A DNA stretch of 64,000 nt from DASYRM01 sp036004405 (GCA_036004405.1 DASYRM010000001.1:1-64000), one strand, 5' to 3'; shown: positions 44,365 through 52,998, counted from the stretch's first letter. The notes: generated by a model not told the origin, from the letters alone. Program-made: numbers and translations.

Positions 44365-46470
44365 GTGGAACGCAAACCGCCAAACGCCGTCGTCGGTTCC
44401 TTCGATGCCTCGCTGACGTCCGCGCCCGCCGCGGACCGAAGCGGGCTGCCCGCCGTCGTGGCCGACGGCCGCGTGAACATCCTGATCGTGGACGACGAGC
44501 CCGCCAACCTGAAGGTGCTCGAGGCGATCCTCGACGATCCCGGCTATCGCCTGGTGCGCGCGAGCAGCGCGAACGAGGCGCTGCTGGCGCTCGTGGCCGA
44601 AGACTTCGGACTGCTGATTCTCGACATCCGCATGCCCGACATGAGCGGGTTCGAGCTGGCGCAGCTGATCAAGCAGCGCAAGAAGTCGGCGTCGGTGCCG
44701 ATCATCTTCCTCACCGCGTTCTACAACGAGGACCAGGACGTGCTGGCCGGCTACGGCACCGGCGCCGTGGACTACCTGCACAAGCCGATCAACGCCGCCG
44801 TCCTGAAATCGAAGGTGGCGGTGTTCGTGGAGCTGCACCGCAAGAGCCGCGAGCTCGTGATGGCCAACCGCGCGCTGCTGCTGGAAGTGACCGAGCGGCG
44901 GCGGGCCGAGGAACAGCTCCGCGAGCTGAACGAGTCGCTCGACCGGCGGGTCACCGAACGCTCCGAGGCGCTGCGGGAGAGCGAGCAGCGCTTCCGCACG
45001 ATGGCGGATCAGACGCCGGTGATGATGTGGGTGACGAACCCCACCGGTGCGGTGGACTTCGTCAACAAGGAATACTGCACATTCTTCGGCGTCTCCCACG
45101 AGGAGGCGATGCATAGCAGCTGGCGGCTGCCGGTCCACGACGACGACGGCGCCTACCTGCGGGCGCTGCTCGAAGCGCTGCGCACCCGCCGGCCCTTCCA
45201 GGCCGACGCCCGCATGCGCCGCTCGGACGGCGAGTGGCGCTGGATGACGTCGCACGGCGCCCCGCGCACCTCGCCCGCGGGCGAGTTCCTCGGCATGATC
45301 GTGACCAGCCAGGACGTCAGCGACCAGCGGCACGCGTCCACCATGCAGCAGCAGATCGCGCGGGCGAAGGACGAGTTCATCGCCGTGCTCGCCCACGAGC
45401 TGCGCAGCCCGCTGGCGCCCATCCGCACCTCGGTGGGGATCATCCGCGCGCATGCGTCGCATCCGCTGGTCACGCGGTGCGGCGAAATCATCGAGCGCCA
45501 GACGGCGCACATGGCGCGCCTCCTCGACGACCTGCTGGACACCTCGCGGCTGTCGCGCAACACGCTCACGCTCCAGCGCGCGCGGCTCCGGCTTGGCGAC
45601 GTGCTCCAGGCGGCCGTGGAGATTGCCAGCCCGCTCATCGAGCAGCAGCGCCTGGAGCTGGTGATGGACGGCGTCGACGAGCCGGTGTGGCTCGACGCCG
45701 ATCATGCGCGGCTGACCCAGGTGTTCGGCAACCTGCTCAACAACGCCGCGAAGTACAGCAAGCCGGGAGGACGCGTCGATCTGATGGTGCGGCCGGCGCC
45801 GGGGTGGGTGGTGGTGAGCGTGCGCGACGCCGGCATCGGCATCGCGCACGACATGCTCGAGCGCGTGTTCGAGCCGTTCACGCAGGCCACGATGGCGCGT
45901 GACCACGCGCCGGGCGGTGTGGGCATCGGTCTGTCGCTGGCGCACCGGCTGGTCGAGATGCACGGCGGCACGGTGCAGGCCCTGAGCGACGGCCCGGGAT
46001 TCGGCAGCGAATTCGTGGTTCGCCTGCCGGCGTGCCGCGACGAGGTGGTGTTTCCCGTCCGCACCGACGAACCCTCGCCGGCCGACGTCACGCCGATGGC
46101 GCGGCGCGTGCTGGTGGCCGACGACAACGTGGACTCGGCGGACATGGAGGCGGCGCTGCTGTCCGCGGTCGGCTGCGACGTGCGCACGGTGTACGACGGC
46201 GAGTCCACGCTGCGCGAGGCCGAGCGCTTCCGCCCCGACGTCGTGCTGCTCGACATCGGCATGCCCGATATCGACGGGCACGAGGTGTGCGCGCGCATCC
46301 GCAGTCAGTCGTGGGGCGGCAACATCGTGCTCATCGCGGTCAGCGGCTGGGGGCAGGAAGGCGACCGTCGCCGCAGCGCCCGCGCCGGCTTCAACATGCA
46401 CCTGGTGAAGCCGGTCGATCCCGATGCGCTGCTGCGGATCGTCCGCGACGCCATCTCCCAGAGCGCCTGA
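44365..46470 (+). CDS. Hybrid sensor kinase, receiver-PAS-kinase-receiver
   Basis: This protein of about 701 residues has an N-terminal receiver (phospho-site LLILDIRMPDMSG, lysine in YLHKP), a coiled coil, a PAS domain near residues 205-320 (QTPVMMWVTNPTGAVDFVN), HisKA with EFIAVLAHELRSPLAP, an ATPase domain (NLLNNAAKYSK, DAGIGIA, GVGIGLSLA) and a C-terminal receiver (VLLDIGMPDIDG). It has no membrane segment. GTG 44365 starts 5 bases after the stop of the poly-HAMP kinase, so both are in one operon and may form a relay. No DNA-binding output or Hpt domain is present in the pair. Confidence 0.9.
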   Translation: MERKPPNAVVGSFDASLTSAPAADRSGLPAVVADGRVNILIVDDEPANLKVLEAILDDPGYRLVRASSANEALLALVAEDFGLLILDIRMPDMSGFELAQLIKQRKKSASVPIIFLTAFYNEDQDVLAGYGTGAVDYLHKPINAAVLKSKVAVFVELHRKSRELVMANRALLLEVTERRRAEEQLRELNESLDRRVTERSEALRESEQRFRTMADQTPVMMWVTNPTGAVDFVNKEYCTFFGVSHEEAMHSSWRLPVHDDDGAYLRALLEALRTRRPFQADARMRRSDGEWRWMTSHGAPRTSPAGEFLGMIVTSQDVSDQRHASTMQQQIARAKDEFIAVLAHELRSPLAPIRTSVGIIRAHASHPLVTRCGEIIERQTAHMARLLDDLLDTSRLSRNTLTLQRARLRLGDVLQAAVEIASPLIEQQRLELVMDGVDEPVWLDADHARLTQVFGNLLNNAAKYSKPGGRVDLMVRPAPGWVVVSVRDAGIGIAHDMLERVFEPFTQATMARDHAPGGVGIGLSLAHRLVEMHGGTVQALSDGPGFGSEFVVRLPACRDEVVFPVRTDEPSPADVTPMARRVLVADDNVDSADMEAALLSAVGCDVRTVYDGESTLREAERFRPDVVLLDIGMPDIDGHEVCARIRSQSWGGNIVLIAVSGWGQEGDRRRSARAGFNMHLVKPVDPDALLRIVRDAISQSA

Positions 46471-46484
46471 GCTCCTTCTTGTAG

Positions 46485-46504
46485 GGGCCGCCTTCAGGCG
46501 GCCC
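46485..46504. repeat. Intergenic palindrome GGGCCGCC family, copy 3 (inverted)
   Basis: The 20-base core with a TTCA loop is the reverse complement of the copies at 17106 and 19350. It stands 14 bases after the hybrid kinase stop, with GTAG just before it, and could end that operon. Confidence 0.85.
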
Positions 46505-46532
46505 ATCCTTTATCCGGAACGGAACCTGCACA

Positions 46533-46580
46533 CCTCCTGAGAGACGAGGCTCACAGCCTCATCGATAAGAACTCAGGAGG
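46533..46580 (+). promoter_or_regulatory. 5' leader hairpin sequestering the ribosome binding site of the stress protein
   Basis: CCTCCTGAG (46533-46541) is perfectly complementary to CTCAGGAGG (46572-46580), which contains the AGGAGG ribosome binding site five bases before the ATG. Inside it a second stem, GAGGCT-CAC-AGCCTC (46546-46560), stacks. In the folded leader the binding site is fully paired. This is the layout of an RNA thermometer or another translational switch; the sequence alone cannot say which. Confidence 0.6.
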
Positions 46581-46585
46581 ACTGC

Positions 46586-47122
46586 ATGACCACCGACATC
46601 GTGGCCTACGGGCTCTACAAGGATCGCGAGTCGTTCGAACGGGCGGTCGACGCGCTGCGCGCGGCCAACTTCCGCAACAGCGACGTGTCCGCAATCCTGC
46701 CCGACCGTGACCATACGACGAAGGATCTCGCGCACGAGATCAACACGAAGACGCCGGAAGGGATTGCGGCCGGCGCGGGTGCGGGCGCGGCGCTCGGCGG
46801 CGTGCTCGGCTGGCTCGTGGGTATCGGCGCGATTGTCATACCGGGGATCGGGCCGCTCGTCGCGGCCGGCCCCGTGGTGGCCGCGCTGGCGGGGGCGGGC
46901 GCGGCCGGCGCGACCGGCGGTCTGGTTGGTGGACTGATCGGCGCCGGCATCCCCGAGGTCGAGGCCAAGCGTTACGCGGGCCGCATCCGCGAGGGCGCGT
47001 ATCTCCTGTCGGTGCACTGCGACGACACGGCCTGGGCCAAGAAGGCCGAGGACATTCTCGAGCGCACCGGCGGCAAGGACGTCGTGCACACGGCCGAAGC
47101 GTCGGCCGACTACAGGCCCTGA
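46586..47122 (+). CDS. General stress protein 17M-like protein with glycine-zipper
   Basis: This 178-residue protein opens with a GSP17M/YflT-like domain (IVAYGLYKDRESFERAVDALR, NSDVSAILPD), then a Gly/Ala-rich hydrophobic stretch at about residues 60-115 with GxxxG repeats that could insert in or associate with a membrane, and a C-terminal alpha-beta part ending VVHTAEASADYRP. Related proteins respond to osmotic and general stress. The ATG is set by AGGAGG, itself buried in a leader hairpin, which fits a stress-induced protein. Confidence 0.82.
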   Translation: MTTDIVAYGLYKDRESFERAVDALRAANFRNSDVSAILPDRDHTTKDLAHEINTKTPEGIAAGAGAGAALGGVLGWLVGIGAIVIPGIGPLVAAGPVVAALAGAGAAGATGGLVGGLIGAGIPEVEAKRYAGRIREGAYLLSVHCDDTAWAKKAEDILERTGGKDVVHTAEASADYRP

Positions 47123-47125
47123 CGA

Positions 47126-47165
47126 TTCCTGGGTCAGGTAGGTCGGGTAGGCCAGGTGGGGAGTC
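47126..47165. repeat. GGTAGG/GGTC low-complexity tract
   Basis: The stretch GGTCAGGTAGGTCGGGTAGGCCAGGTGGGG repeats a GGTMGG-like unit between the stress protein and the LuxR gene. It looks like another intergenic spacer tract, distinct in sequence from the AGAGCCC tracts. I see no function in it. Confidence 0.5.
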
Positions 47166-47195
47166 GGCCGAACCGGCTGGCGTTGCTTGTACCAT

Positions 47196-48929
47196 ATGGG
47201 TTTCGCCACGAGCGGAACCCGAGTGTCGTCCCAGAATCCTCCCGTTGACGGCGCCGCGCCGGGCCAGGTGACCGAAGCGCTTGCTGCCGGCCGCGGCGCG
47301 CTGGCGCGCGGCGACTGGGAGTCTGCCTACCAGGCGTTCGAGAACGTGCTCCGGCTCGAGGATCGCCCGGACGCGCTCGAAGGGCTTGGCCTCGCCGCGT
47401 GGTGGCTCGATCTTGCCGACGTCGTCTTCGACGCGCGCGAGCGGGCGTACCGCGGCTACCGCGAGCGCGGCGACAGCCTGGGCGCCGCCCGCCTGGCGGT
47501 ATGGCTGGCGTGGGACACGGCCGCCTTCCGCGGCGAGCAGGCGGTGGCGAACGGCTGGTTGCAGCGTGCCCGCCGGATCCTCGACGGTCTGCCCGATGCG
47601 CCCGAGCATGCGTGGCTCGCGTCGCGCGCCGGTATCTGGGCGCTGCTCGACGACGGCGATCCCCACGAGGCGGCGAAGCTGGCGGCCGAGGCCGTGCGCG
47701 TCGGCCAGGCGACCGGCGCGGTGGACTACGAGATGGTCGGCCGCGCGGTGCACGGCTTCGCGCGCGTCACGGCCGGTGCCGTCGTCGAAGGGCTGCAGGA
47801 GCTGGACGAGGTGAACGCCGCGGTGCTCGCCGGCGAGATGAGCGACCGCGTGCTCATCGGACTGGCGTGCTGCTACCTGATTGCCGCGTGCGAGCGCGTC
47901 CACGACTACGAGCGCGCGACGCAGTGGTGCGATCGCCTGAAGGCGTTCTGCAAGAAGGTCGGCTTCCGCCCGCTGTTTGCGGTGTGCCGCACGCAGTACG
48001 CGTCGGTGTGCATGTGGCGCGGCGCGTGGGACGAGGCCGAGCTCGAGCTCACGTCCGCCGCCGACGAGCTCTTGGCCTGCCGCCCCGCCATGACCGGCGA
48101 GGGGCTGGTGCGGCTGGGCGAGCTGCGCCGCCGGCAGGGCAAGCTGGACGAGGCGATGGCGCTCTTCGATCGGGTGGCCTCGCATCCCCTTGCGTCGGTC
48201 GGACGCGCGAACGTGATGTTCGATCGCGGCGATCACGCCGGCAGCGCGGAGCTGGCCGAGCGTCACCTCCGTCGCCTGCCCGCGAGCAACCGCACCGAGC
48301 GGATCGCGGCGCTCGAAGTGAAGGTGCGCGCCTGCGTCGAGCAGGGGCACCTCGACGAGGCGCGGCCGGCGGTGGCCGAGCTGCGCACGATCGCCGACGA
48401 ATCGCAGACGGCGCCGCTCCGCGCGCGCGCCAGCTTCGCCGCCGGGCTGGTGTCGGCCCGCGCCGGCGACGCCAACGTCGCGCGCACGCACCTCGAGGAC
48501 GCCGTCGATCTTTTCAGCGCCAGCGGGGCGCCGTTCGAGACCGGCCGCGCGCGCGTGGAGCTGGCCCGCGTGCTCGGTACGCTGGGCCGGTCCGATGCGG
48601 CGGCGGCCGAAGCGCAGCGCGCCATCGGCGACCTGACGCCGCTCGGGGCCAGCCTCGACCTGGCCCGCGCCCGCGCCGTGCTCGAGGGCGCCGCGGCGCC
48701 GCCCGTGCACGGCGGCGAGGATCGGAAGGGGCTGACCCCGCGCGAAGTCGAGGTCCTGCGGCTGATTTCCGATGGTCTCAACAATCAAGCCATTGCCGAG
48801 CGCCTCTTCATCAGCGAACACACCGTGCACCGGCACGTCGCCAACACGCTGACCAAGCTCAACGTTTCGTCGCGCTCCGCGGCCGTGGCCCAGGCCGGCC
48901 GCCTCGGTCTTCTGAATCCCAAGGCCTGA
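47196..48929 (+). CDS. TPR-LuxR transcriptional regulator
   Basis: This protein of about 577 residues is built of helical TPR-like repeats over most of its length and ends in a LuxR/GerE helix-turn-helix (LTPREVEVLRLISDGL, SEHTVHRHVANTL). It has no ATPase domain, unlike MalT-type LAL regulators. ATG 47196 is used; GTG 47223 (SSQNPPVDG) is a reasonable shorter start. The last residues LLNPKA and the stop come from a CCAAGGCC tract. A pair of overlapping inverted repeats lies downstream. Its targets are unknown, with the following PIG-L gene a candidate. Confidence 0.85.
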   Translation: MGFATSGTRVSSQNPPVDGAAPGQVTEALAAGRGALARGDWESAYQAFENVLRLEDRPDALEGLGLAAWWLDLADVVFDARERAYRGYRERGDSLGAARLAVWLAWDTAAFRGEQAVANGWLQRARRILDGLPDAPEHAWLASRAGIWALLDDGDPHEAAKLAAEAVRVGQATGAVDYEMVGRAVHGFARVTAGAVVEGLQELDEVNAAVLAGEMSDRVLIGLACCYLIAACERVHDYERATQWCDRLKAFCKKVGFRPLFAVCRTQYASVCMWRGAWDEAELELTSAADELLACRPAMTGEGLVRLGELRRRQGKLDEAMALFDRVASHPLASVGRANVMFDRGDHAGSAELAERHLRRLPASNRTERIAALEVKVRACVEQGHLDEARPAVAELRTIADESQTAPLRARASFAAGLVSARAGDANVARTHLEDAVDLFSASGAPFETGRARVELARVLGTLGRSDAAAAEAQRAIGDLTPLGASLDLARARAVLEGAAAPPVHGGEDRKGLTPREVEVLRLISDGLNNQAIAERLFISEHTVHRHVANTLTKLNVSSRSAAVAQAGRLGLLNPKA

Positions 48930-48948
48930 GGCCCAAGGCCCAAGGTCG
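48919..48948. repeat. CCAAGGCC tract at the end of the LuxR gene
   Basis: Three CCCAAGG-like units lie here and the first contains the gene's TGA. It resembles the tracts at 29489 and 35475, though with CCAAGG in place of CCAAAG. Confidence 0.7.
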
Positions 48949-48962
48949 AGGGCGTAGCGCCC

Positions 48963-48983
48963 ATGGCCCGTTCGGGCCATTTT
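48963..48983 (+). terminator. Rho-independent terminator-like hairpin
   Basis: ATGGCCC-GTTC-GGGCCAT is a perfect 7-bp stem followed by TTT. It is the best terminator-like hairpin I found in the window and stands 34 bases after the LuxR gene stop. Confidence 0.6.
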
Positions 48984-49007
48984 GACTGCCGGTCCCAAAA
49001 TGACCGG
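48978..49007. promoter_or_regulatory. Nested inverted repeats ahead of the PIG-L gene
   Basis: CATTTTG (48978-48984) pairs with CAAAATG (48996-49002), and CCGGTC (48989-48994) with GACCGG (49002-49007). Both repeats are perfect, overlap each other and share the terminator arm. They could be operator half-sites for the LuxR regulator or alternative hairpins. Confidence 0.45.
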
Positions 49008-49068
49008 ATCGGGTGAAGCCTGACCTGCGCCCCCGTTGTTAGAGTCCCTTTCACCGAAGGAACGAACC

Positions 49069-49902
49069 GTGACTGGCCCCTCCCCTCTCCGTCTCATGTG
49101 CGTGCTGGCTCACCCCGACGACGAGTCGCTCGCCACCGGCGGCGTGCTCGCCCAGTGTGCGGAGCAGGGGGTGGAAACCTACCTGGTCACCGCGACGCGA
49201 GGCGAGCGCGGCCGCTATGGCGACGGCGCCGTGTCGCCGGGGCCGGAGGTCGTTGGACCGACGCGCGAGGCGGAGCTCACGGCGGCGGCAGCCGCGCTCG
49301 GGCTGCGCGAGGTGACGGTGCTCGGCTATCCGGATGGTGCCCTCGACCAGGTGGACCACGAAGAAGCGACGGCGACCATCGCCGGCCACCTGCGCCGGGT
49401 GCGGCCGCACGTGGTCATCACCTTCGGCCCCGAGGGGGCATACGGGCACATCGATCACATCGCGATCAGCCAGCTGACCGCTGCCGCGATCGCGTGCGCC
49501 GCCGATCCGTCGTATGCGGCGAACGGCGCCGCGGCGCCGCACCGCGTGTCGAAGTTCTATTTCATCGCGTGGAGCCCGGAGAAGTGGGCCGCCTATCAGA
49601 CTGCGCTCAAGGCGCTCGTCTTCAGAGTCGACGGAGAAGAACGCCACGCCACGCCGTGGCCGTCGTGGGCGTTGACGACCGTCGTGGACACGAGCCGCGT
49701 GTGGCCGGTGGCCTGGCGCGCGGTGTCGTGCCACAAGACGCAGATGTCGATCTACGCGCGGCTGGGCGACCTGCCCGACGAGCATCACCGGGCGCTGTGG
49801 GGCACGCAGGAGTTCTATCGCGTGTTCAGCTGCGTGAACGGCGGCCGCGCGCGCGAGACGGATCTCTTCGAGGGGCTTAGGGCTCCGGTCAGAACAAAGT
49901 GA
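49069..49902 (+). CDS. PIG-L/LmbE family deacetylase
   Basis: This 277-residue protein is a zinc-dependent GlcNAc-type deacetylase of the LmbE/PIG-L family. The metal site is AHPDDES near residues 12-18 with the second His in GHIDHIA. Relatives remove acetyl from GlcNAc-inositol, bacillithiol precursors or glycans. AAGGAA before GTG 49069 sets the start. The last nine residues (LRAPVRTK and neighbours) are encoded by the left arm of a long palindrome, so the native end may be altered. Confidence 0.9.
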   Translation: MTGPSPLRLMCVLAHPDDESLATGGVLAQCAEQGVETYLVTATRGERGRYGDGAVSPGPEVVGPTREAELTAAAAALGLREVTVLGYPDGALDQVDHEEATATIAGHLRRVRPHVVITFGPEGAYGHIDHIAISQLTAAAIACAADPSYAANGAAAPHRVSKFYFIAWSPEKWAAYQTALKALVFRVDGEERHATPWPSWALTTVVDTSRVWPVAWRAVSCHKTQMSIYARLGDLPDEHHRALWGTQEFYRVFSCVNGGRARETDLFEGLRAPVRTK

Positions 49903-50041
49903 CCACTCTGGCCGCCGATGCATCCCGTCTGGCGTCGTTGCTCATCGCTTACATACTCCCGGTATGCGCGCTCTTCGCGCCTTGCCAGCCGGGCGCCTCG
50001 ACGCCCAGAGTTGGCCACCTTGTTCTGACCGGAGCCCTAAG
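49876..50041. repeat. 166-nt MITE-like palindrome
   Basis: CTTAGGGCTCCGGTCAGAAC at 49876 is repeated inverted at the right end (…GTTCTGACCGGAGCCCTAAG to 50041) with 22 matching bases and only scattered mismatches over the next 35. The centre is CATACTCCCGGTATG, so the whole forms one long hairpin. It codes for the end of the PIG-L protein, and its right arm holds the GGAG ribosome binding site seven bases before the decarboxylase ATG. It is probably a non-autonomous mobile element or its remnant. Confidence 0.75.
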
Positions 50042-51580
50042 ATGAACGAACGCACGGCACGGTTGGAAGCGCTGCGGAAGCGCACGGCACCCCTTGCGAT
50101 GTCGGCCGGCGAATTTCGCGCGATCGGCCACCAGCTGGTCGACCTCGTGGCCGAGCGGCTCGCGGCCGTGCCCGAGGCGCCGCTCACGCGGAGCGAGTCG
50201 CCCGCCCAGGTGCGCGCGCTGCTGGGCGCCGCGCGCCCGCTCCCGCTCGAGGGCGAAGCCGCCGGCCCGCTGGTCGCCGAAACCGCCGGACAGCTGTTCG
50301 ATCACTCGCTGTTCAACGGCCACCCGCGTTTCTTCGGCTACATCACGTCGAGCCCGGCGCCCATCGGCATGTTCGGCGACTTCCTGGCGGCCGCGGTCAA
50401 CCAGAACGTGGGCGCGTGGGGGCTGTCGCCGCTGGCGACGGAGATCGAGTGTCAGGCGGTGCGGTGGATGGCCGAGCTGATCGGCTTCCCGCAGACCGCC
50501 GGCGGACTGTTCGTGAGCGGCGGCAACATGGCCAACTTCGTCGGCGTGCTCGCCGCCCGCGCGGCGGCGGCCGGCTGGGACGTGCGCGCCGAGGGGCTGT
50601 CGCGCCAATCGCTCGTGCTCTACGGATCCGCCGAGACGCACACCTGGATCCAGAAGGCGGCGGATCTCTTCGGCTTCGGTACCGACGCCATCCGCTGGAT
50701 TCCGACCGACGCGCGGCAGTGCATGGACGTGGCCGCCCTGCGCAGCGCCATCGAGGCCGACCGGCGCGCCGGACTGCAGCCGTTCCTCGTCGTCGGGACG
50801 GCCGGGTCGGTCAGCACGGGTGCTGTCGATCCGCTGGACGAGATCGCCGCGGTCTGTCGCGAGCAGTCGCTGTGGTTTCACGTGGACGGCTGCTACGGCG
50901 CCGTCGCCGCGGAAGTGCCGGGCGCGCCCGCGAGCCTGCGTGCACTGGCCCAGGCTGATTCGATCGCCGTCGATCCGCACAAGTGGCTCTACGCGCCGCT
51001 CGAAGCCGGGTGCGTGCTGGTGCGCGATCCCGAGGCGCTCCGCCGCGCCTTTTCATATCACCCGGCCTACTACCACTTCGACGAGCAGGTGGTGAACTTC
51101 TTCGAGCTCGGGCCGCAGAACTCGCGCGGGTTCCGCGCGCTGAAGGTGTGGCTGGCGCTGCGCCAGGTAGGACGGGAGGGGTACCGCAGGATGATTGCCG
51201 ACGATATGCTGCTGGCCGGGCATCTCCACGAGCGGGTGTCGCAGAACGCCGAGTTCGAGCCAGTGACGCAGTCGCTCAGCATCACCACGTTCCGCTACGT
51301 GCCCGTGGATCTGCGGCCGTCGATCGGCAGCGACGCCACGGAGGCCTATCTCGACCGGCTCAATCGCGAGCTGCTCGTGGCCATCGAACGCAGCGGCGAC
51401 GCGTTCCTGTCGAGCGCGGTGGTGAGCGGGCGCTTCGCCCTTCGCGCCTGCGTCGTGAACTTTCACACGTCTCTGGATGACATCGAGGCGCTGCTGCCCC
51501 TGGTGTCCGGGTTGGGAAAAGAGATCGACGCGGCTCTGAGACGTGAGCCCGCCGTGCAGTACGTAGAGGCGGGTCTTTAG
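50042..51580 (+). CDS. PLP-dependent group II amino acid decarboxylase
   Basis: This 512-residue enzyme is of the aromatic-amino-acid/glutamate decarboxylase family. The PLP lysine is Lys314 in DPHKWLYAPLEAG, and VSGGNMANF and VDGCYGA form the cofactor pocket. It should convert an amino acid to an amine in the cytosol; its preference cannot be read. ATG 50042 is chosen since family homology (FRAIGHQLVDLVAERL) begins soon after; the longer frame comes from the palindrome. The TAG stop lies in the loop of a different palindrome. A DinB and a methyltransferase gene follow on the same strand. Confidence 0.9.
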   Translation: MNERTARLEALRKRTAPLAMSAGEFRAIGHQLVDLVAERLAAVPEAPLTRSESPAQVRALLGAARPLPLEGEAAGPLVAETAGQLFDHSLFNGHPRFFGYITSSPAPIGMFGDFLAAAVNQNVGAWGLSPLATEIECQAVRWMAELIGFPQTAGGLFVSGGNMANFVGVLAARAAAAGWDVRAEGLSRQSLVLYGSAETHTWIQKAADLFGFGTDAIRWIPTDARQCMDVAALRSAIEADRRAGLQPFLVVGTAGSVSTGAVDPLDEIAAVCREQSLWFHVDGCYGAVAAEVPGAPASLRALAQADSIAVDPHKWLYAPLEAGCVLVRDPEALRRAFSYHPAYYHFDEQVVNFFELGPQNSRGFRALKVWLALRQVGREGYRRMIADDMLLAGHLHERVSQNAEFEPVTQSLSITTFRYVPVDLRPSIGSDATEAYLDRLNRELLVAIERSGDAFLSSAVVSGRFALRACVVNFHTSLDDIEALLPLVSGLGKEIDAALRREPAVQYVEAGL

Positions 51581-51590
51581 AGACCCGCCT
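51567..51590. repeat. AGGCGGGTCT palindrome at the decarboxylase stop
   Basis: AGGCGGGTCT-TTAG-AGACCCGCCT is a perfect 10-bp stem. The loop supplies the decarboxylase TAG. Flanks GTACGTAG before and GATT after match the copy at 53885. Confidence 0.85.
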
Positions 51591-51610
51591 GATTTGAAAA
51601 GGAGTCAGCG

Positions 51611-52138
51611 ATGACGAACACACAGACGGGAACCATTGGTGGAACACAGGTGGCGGCGAGTGCGCGGAGCGAGGCTCTGGCGCGCCGGCTCGAACAGGGC
51701 ATCGACGCGATGATTGCGTTCGCGAACACGTTGACGGAGAAGCAGTGGCAGACGCCGATTCCCAAGGACGGGCGCAAGGTCGGCGTGGTCGTGCACCACG
51801 TGGCCAGCGTGCTGCCGCTGGAGATTCAGCTGGCGCAGGCGCTGGCCAAGGGGCAGCCGATCACCGGCGTCACCTGGGACGACGTGCACGCGATGAACGC
51901 CAAGCACGCGCAGGACAACGCGGCAGTGACGAAGCAGGAGGCGATCGACCTGCTGCGCCAGAACAGCGCCCCGGCCGCGGCCGCGATTCGCGCGTTCACG
52001 GACGAGGAGCTGGCGACGGCGGCCACGGTGTCGCTCAACGCCGACGCGCCGCTGACGTGCCAGTTCATGCTCGAAGACCACGCCGTGCGCCACAGCTACC
52101 ACCACCTGGCCAAGGTGCAGGCGGCGGTGAAGCTATGA
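51611..52138 (+). CDS. DinB-superfamily protein
   Basis: This 175-residue protein has the DinB/MDMPI four-helix look: VHHVASVLPLEIQLAQAL, with metal-binding-type histidines there and in EDHAVRHSYHH near the C-terminus. Such proteins can be metal-dependent thiol transferases or of unknown function. AAAAGGAG precedes the ATG. The methyltransferase start overlaps its stop by four bases. Confidence 0.8.
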   Translation: MTNTQTGTIGGTQVAASARSEALARRLEQGIDAMIAFANTLTEKQWQTPIPKDGRKVGVVVHHVASVLPLEIQLAQALAKGQPITGVTWDDVHAMNAKHAQDNAAVTKQEAIDLLRQNSAPAAAAIRAFTDEELATAATVSLNADAPLTCQFMLEDHAVRHSYHHLAKVQAAVKL

Positions 52139-52965
52139 CTGCTGCGACGACTCCACCGGCGACCGCCGCGCCGGATCTGGCTGCGGTCAAGACCCGCCAG
52201 CAGGCGATGTGGGCGTCGGGCGACTTTGCGGTGATCGGCATGACGCTGCAGATCGTCGGCGAAATGGTGTGCGAGGCCGTCGATCTGCGCGCCGGCGAGC
52301 GCGTGCTCGACGTGGCCGCCGGCAACGGCAACGCCACTCTGGCCGCGGCGCGCCGCTTTGCCGACGTCACCTCCACCGACTACGTGCCCGCCCTGCTGGA
52401 GGGCGGACGCCGTCGGGCCGAGGCCGAGGGCTTCACGGTGCGGTTCGAGCCGGCCGATGCCGAGAACCTGCCCTACGGAGACGCCAGCTTCGACGTCGTG
52501 CTGTCGACCTTCGGCGTCATGTTCGCGCCGGATCATCAGCGCGCCGCCGGCGAGTTGATGCGCGTGTGCCGCCCCGGCGGCCGCATTGGTCTCGCGTGCT
52601 GGACGCCCACCGGCTTCCTCGGCGATCTGTTCCGCGCCGTGGCGCGGCACGTGCCGCCGGTGCCGGGTGTGCAGTCGCCGCTCTTCTGGGGTACCGACTC
52701 GCACCTCCGCACGCTGTTCCAGGGCGCCGCGACGATCGAGCACACCCCGCGGTTCTTCTCGTTCCGCTACAAGTCGCCCGAGCACTTCGTGGACGTGTTC
52801 CGCACCTTCTACGGGCCGACGCACAAGGCGTTCGCGGCGCTCGACGCCGCGGGGCAGGCCGCGCTCGAAGCCGACCTGCTAGCGCTCCTGCGCGGGGCGG
52901 ATCGCGGCGGCGAAGCAGGTCTCGTCGTGCCGGCCGAATATCTGGAGACGGTGATCACGAGATAG
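52135..52965 (+). CDS. Class I SAM-dependent methyltransferase coupled to DinB
   Basis: This 276-residue protein is of the Methyltransf_11 type: motif I RVLDVAAGNGNATLAAARRF near residues 58-77, DYVPALLEGG, then FDVVLSTFGVMFAPDH and VCRPGGRIGLACW. ATG 52135 overlaps the DinB stop (ATGA), so both act together. It resembles small-molecule methyltransferases; the acceptor is unknown. A GGGCCGCC palindrome follows the stop. Confidence 0.88.
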   Translation: MTAATTPPATAAPDLAAVKTRQQAMWASGDFAVIGMTLQIVGEMVCEAVDLRAGERVLDVAAGNGNATLAAARRFADVTSTDYVPALLEGGRRRAEAEGFTVRFEPADAENLPYGDASFDVVLSTFGVMFAPDHQRAAGELMRVCRPGGRIGLACWTPTGFLGDLFRAVARHVPPVPGVQSPLFWGTDSHLRTLFQGAATIEHTPRFFSFRYKSPEHFVDVFRTFYGPTHKAFAALDAAGQAALEADLLALLRGADRGGEAGLVVPAEYLETVITR

Positions 52966-52978
52966 CGCTTCGATCGTG

Positions 52979-52998
52979 GGGCCGCCTTCAGGCGGCCC
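52979..52998. repeat. Intergenic palindrome GGGCCGCC family, copy 4 (inverted)
   Basis: This 20-base core is identical to the copy at 46485 and is also followed by CAT. It lies between the convergent methyltransferase and fpg genes, a place suited to a two-way terminator. Confidence 0.85.

Noticed and set aside
49942..50187. Small open frames across the 166-nt palindrome
   Set aside because: They are made from the palindrome arms and the 5' end of the decarboxylase gene, with no recognisable protein.
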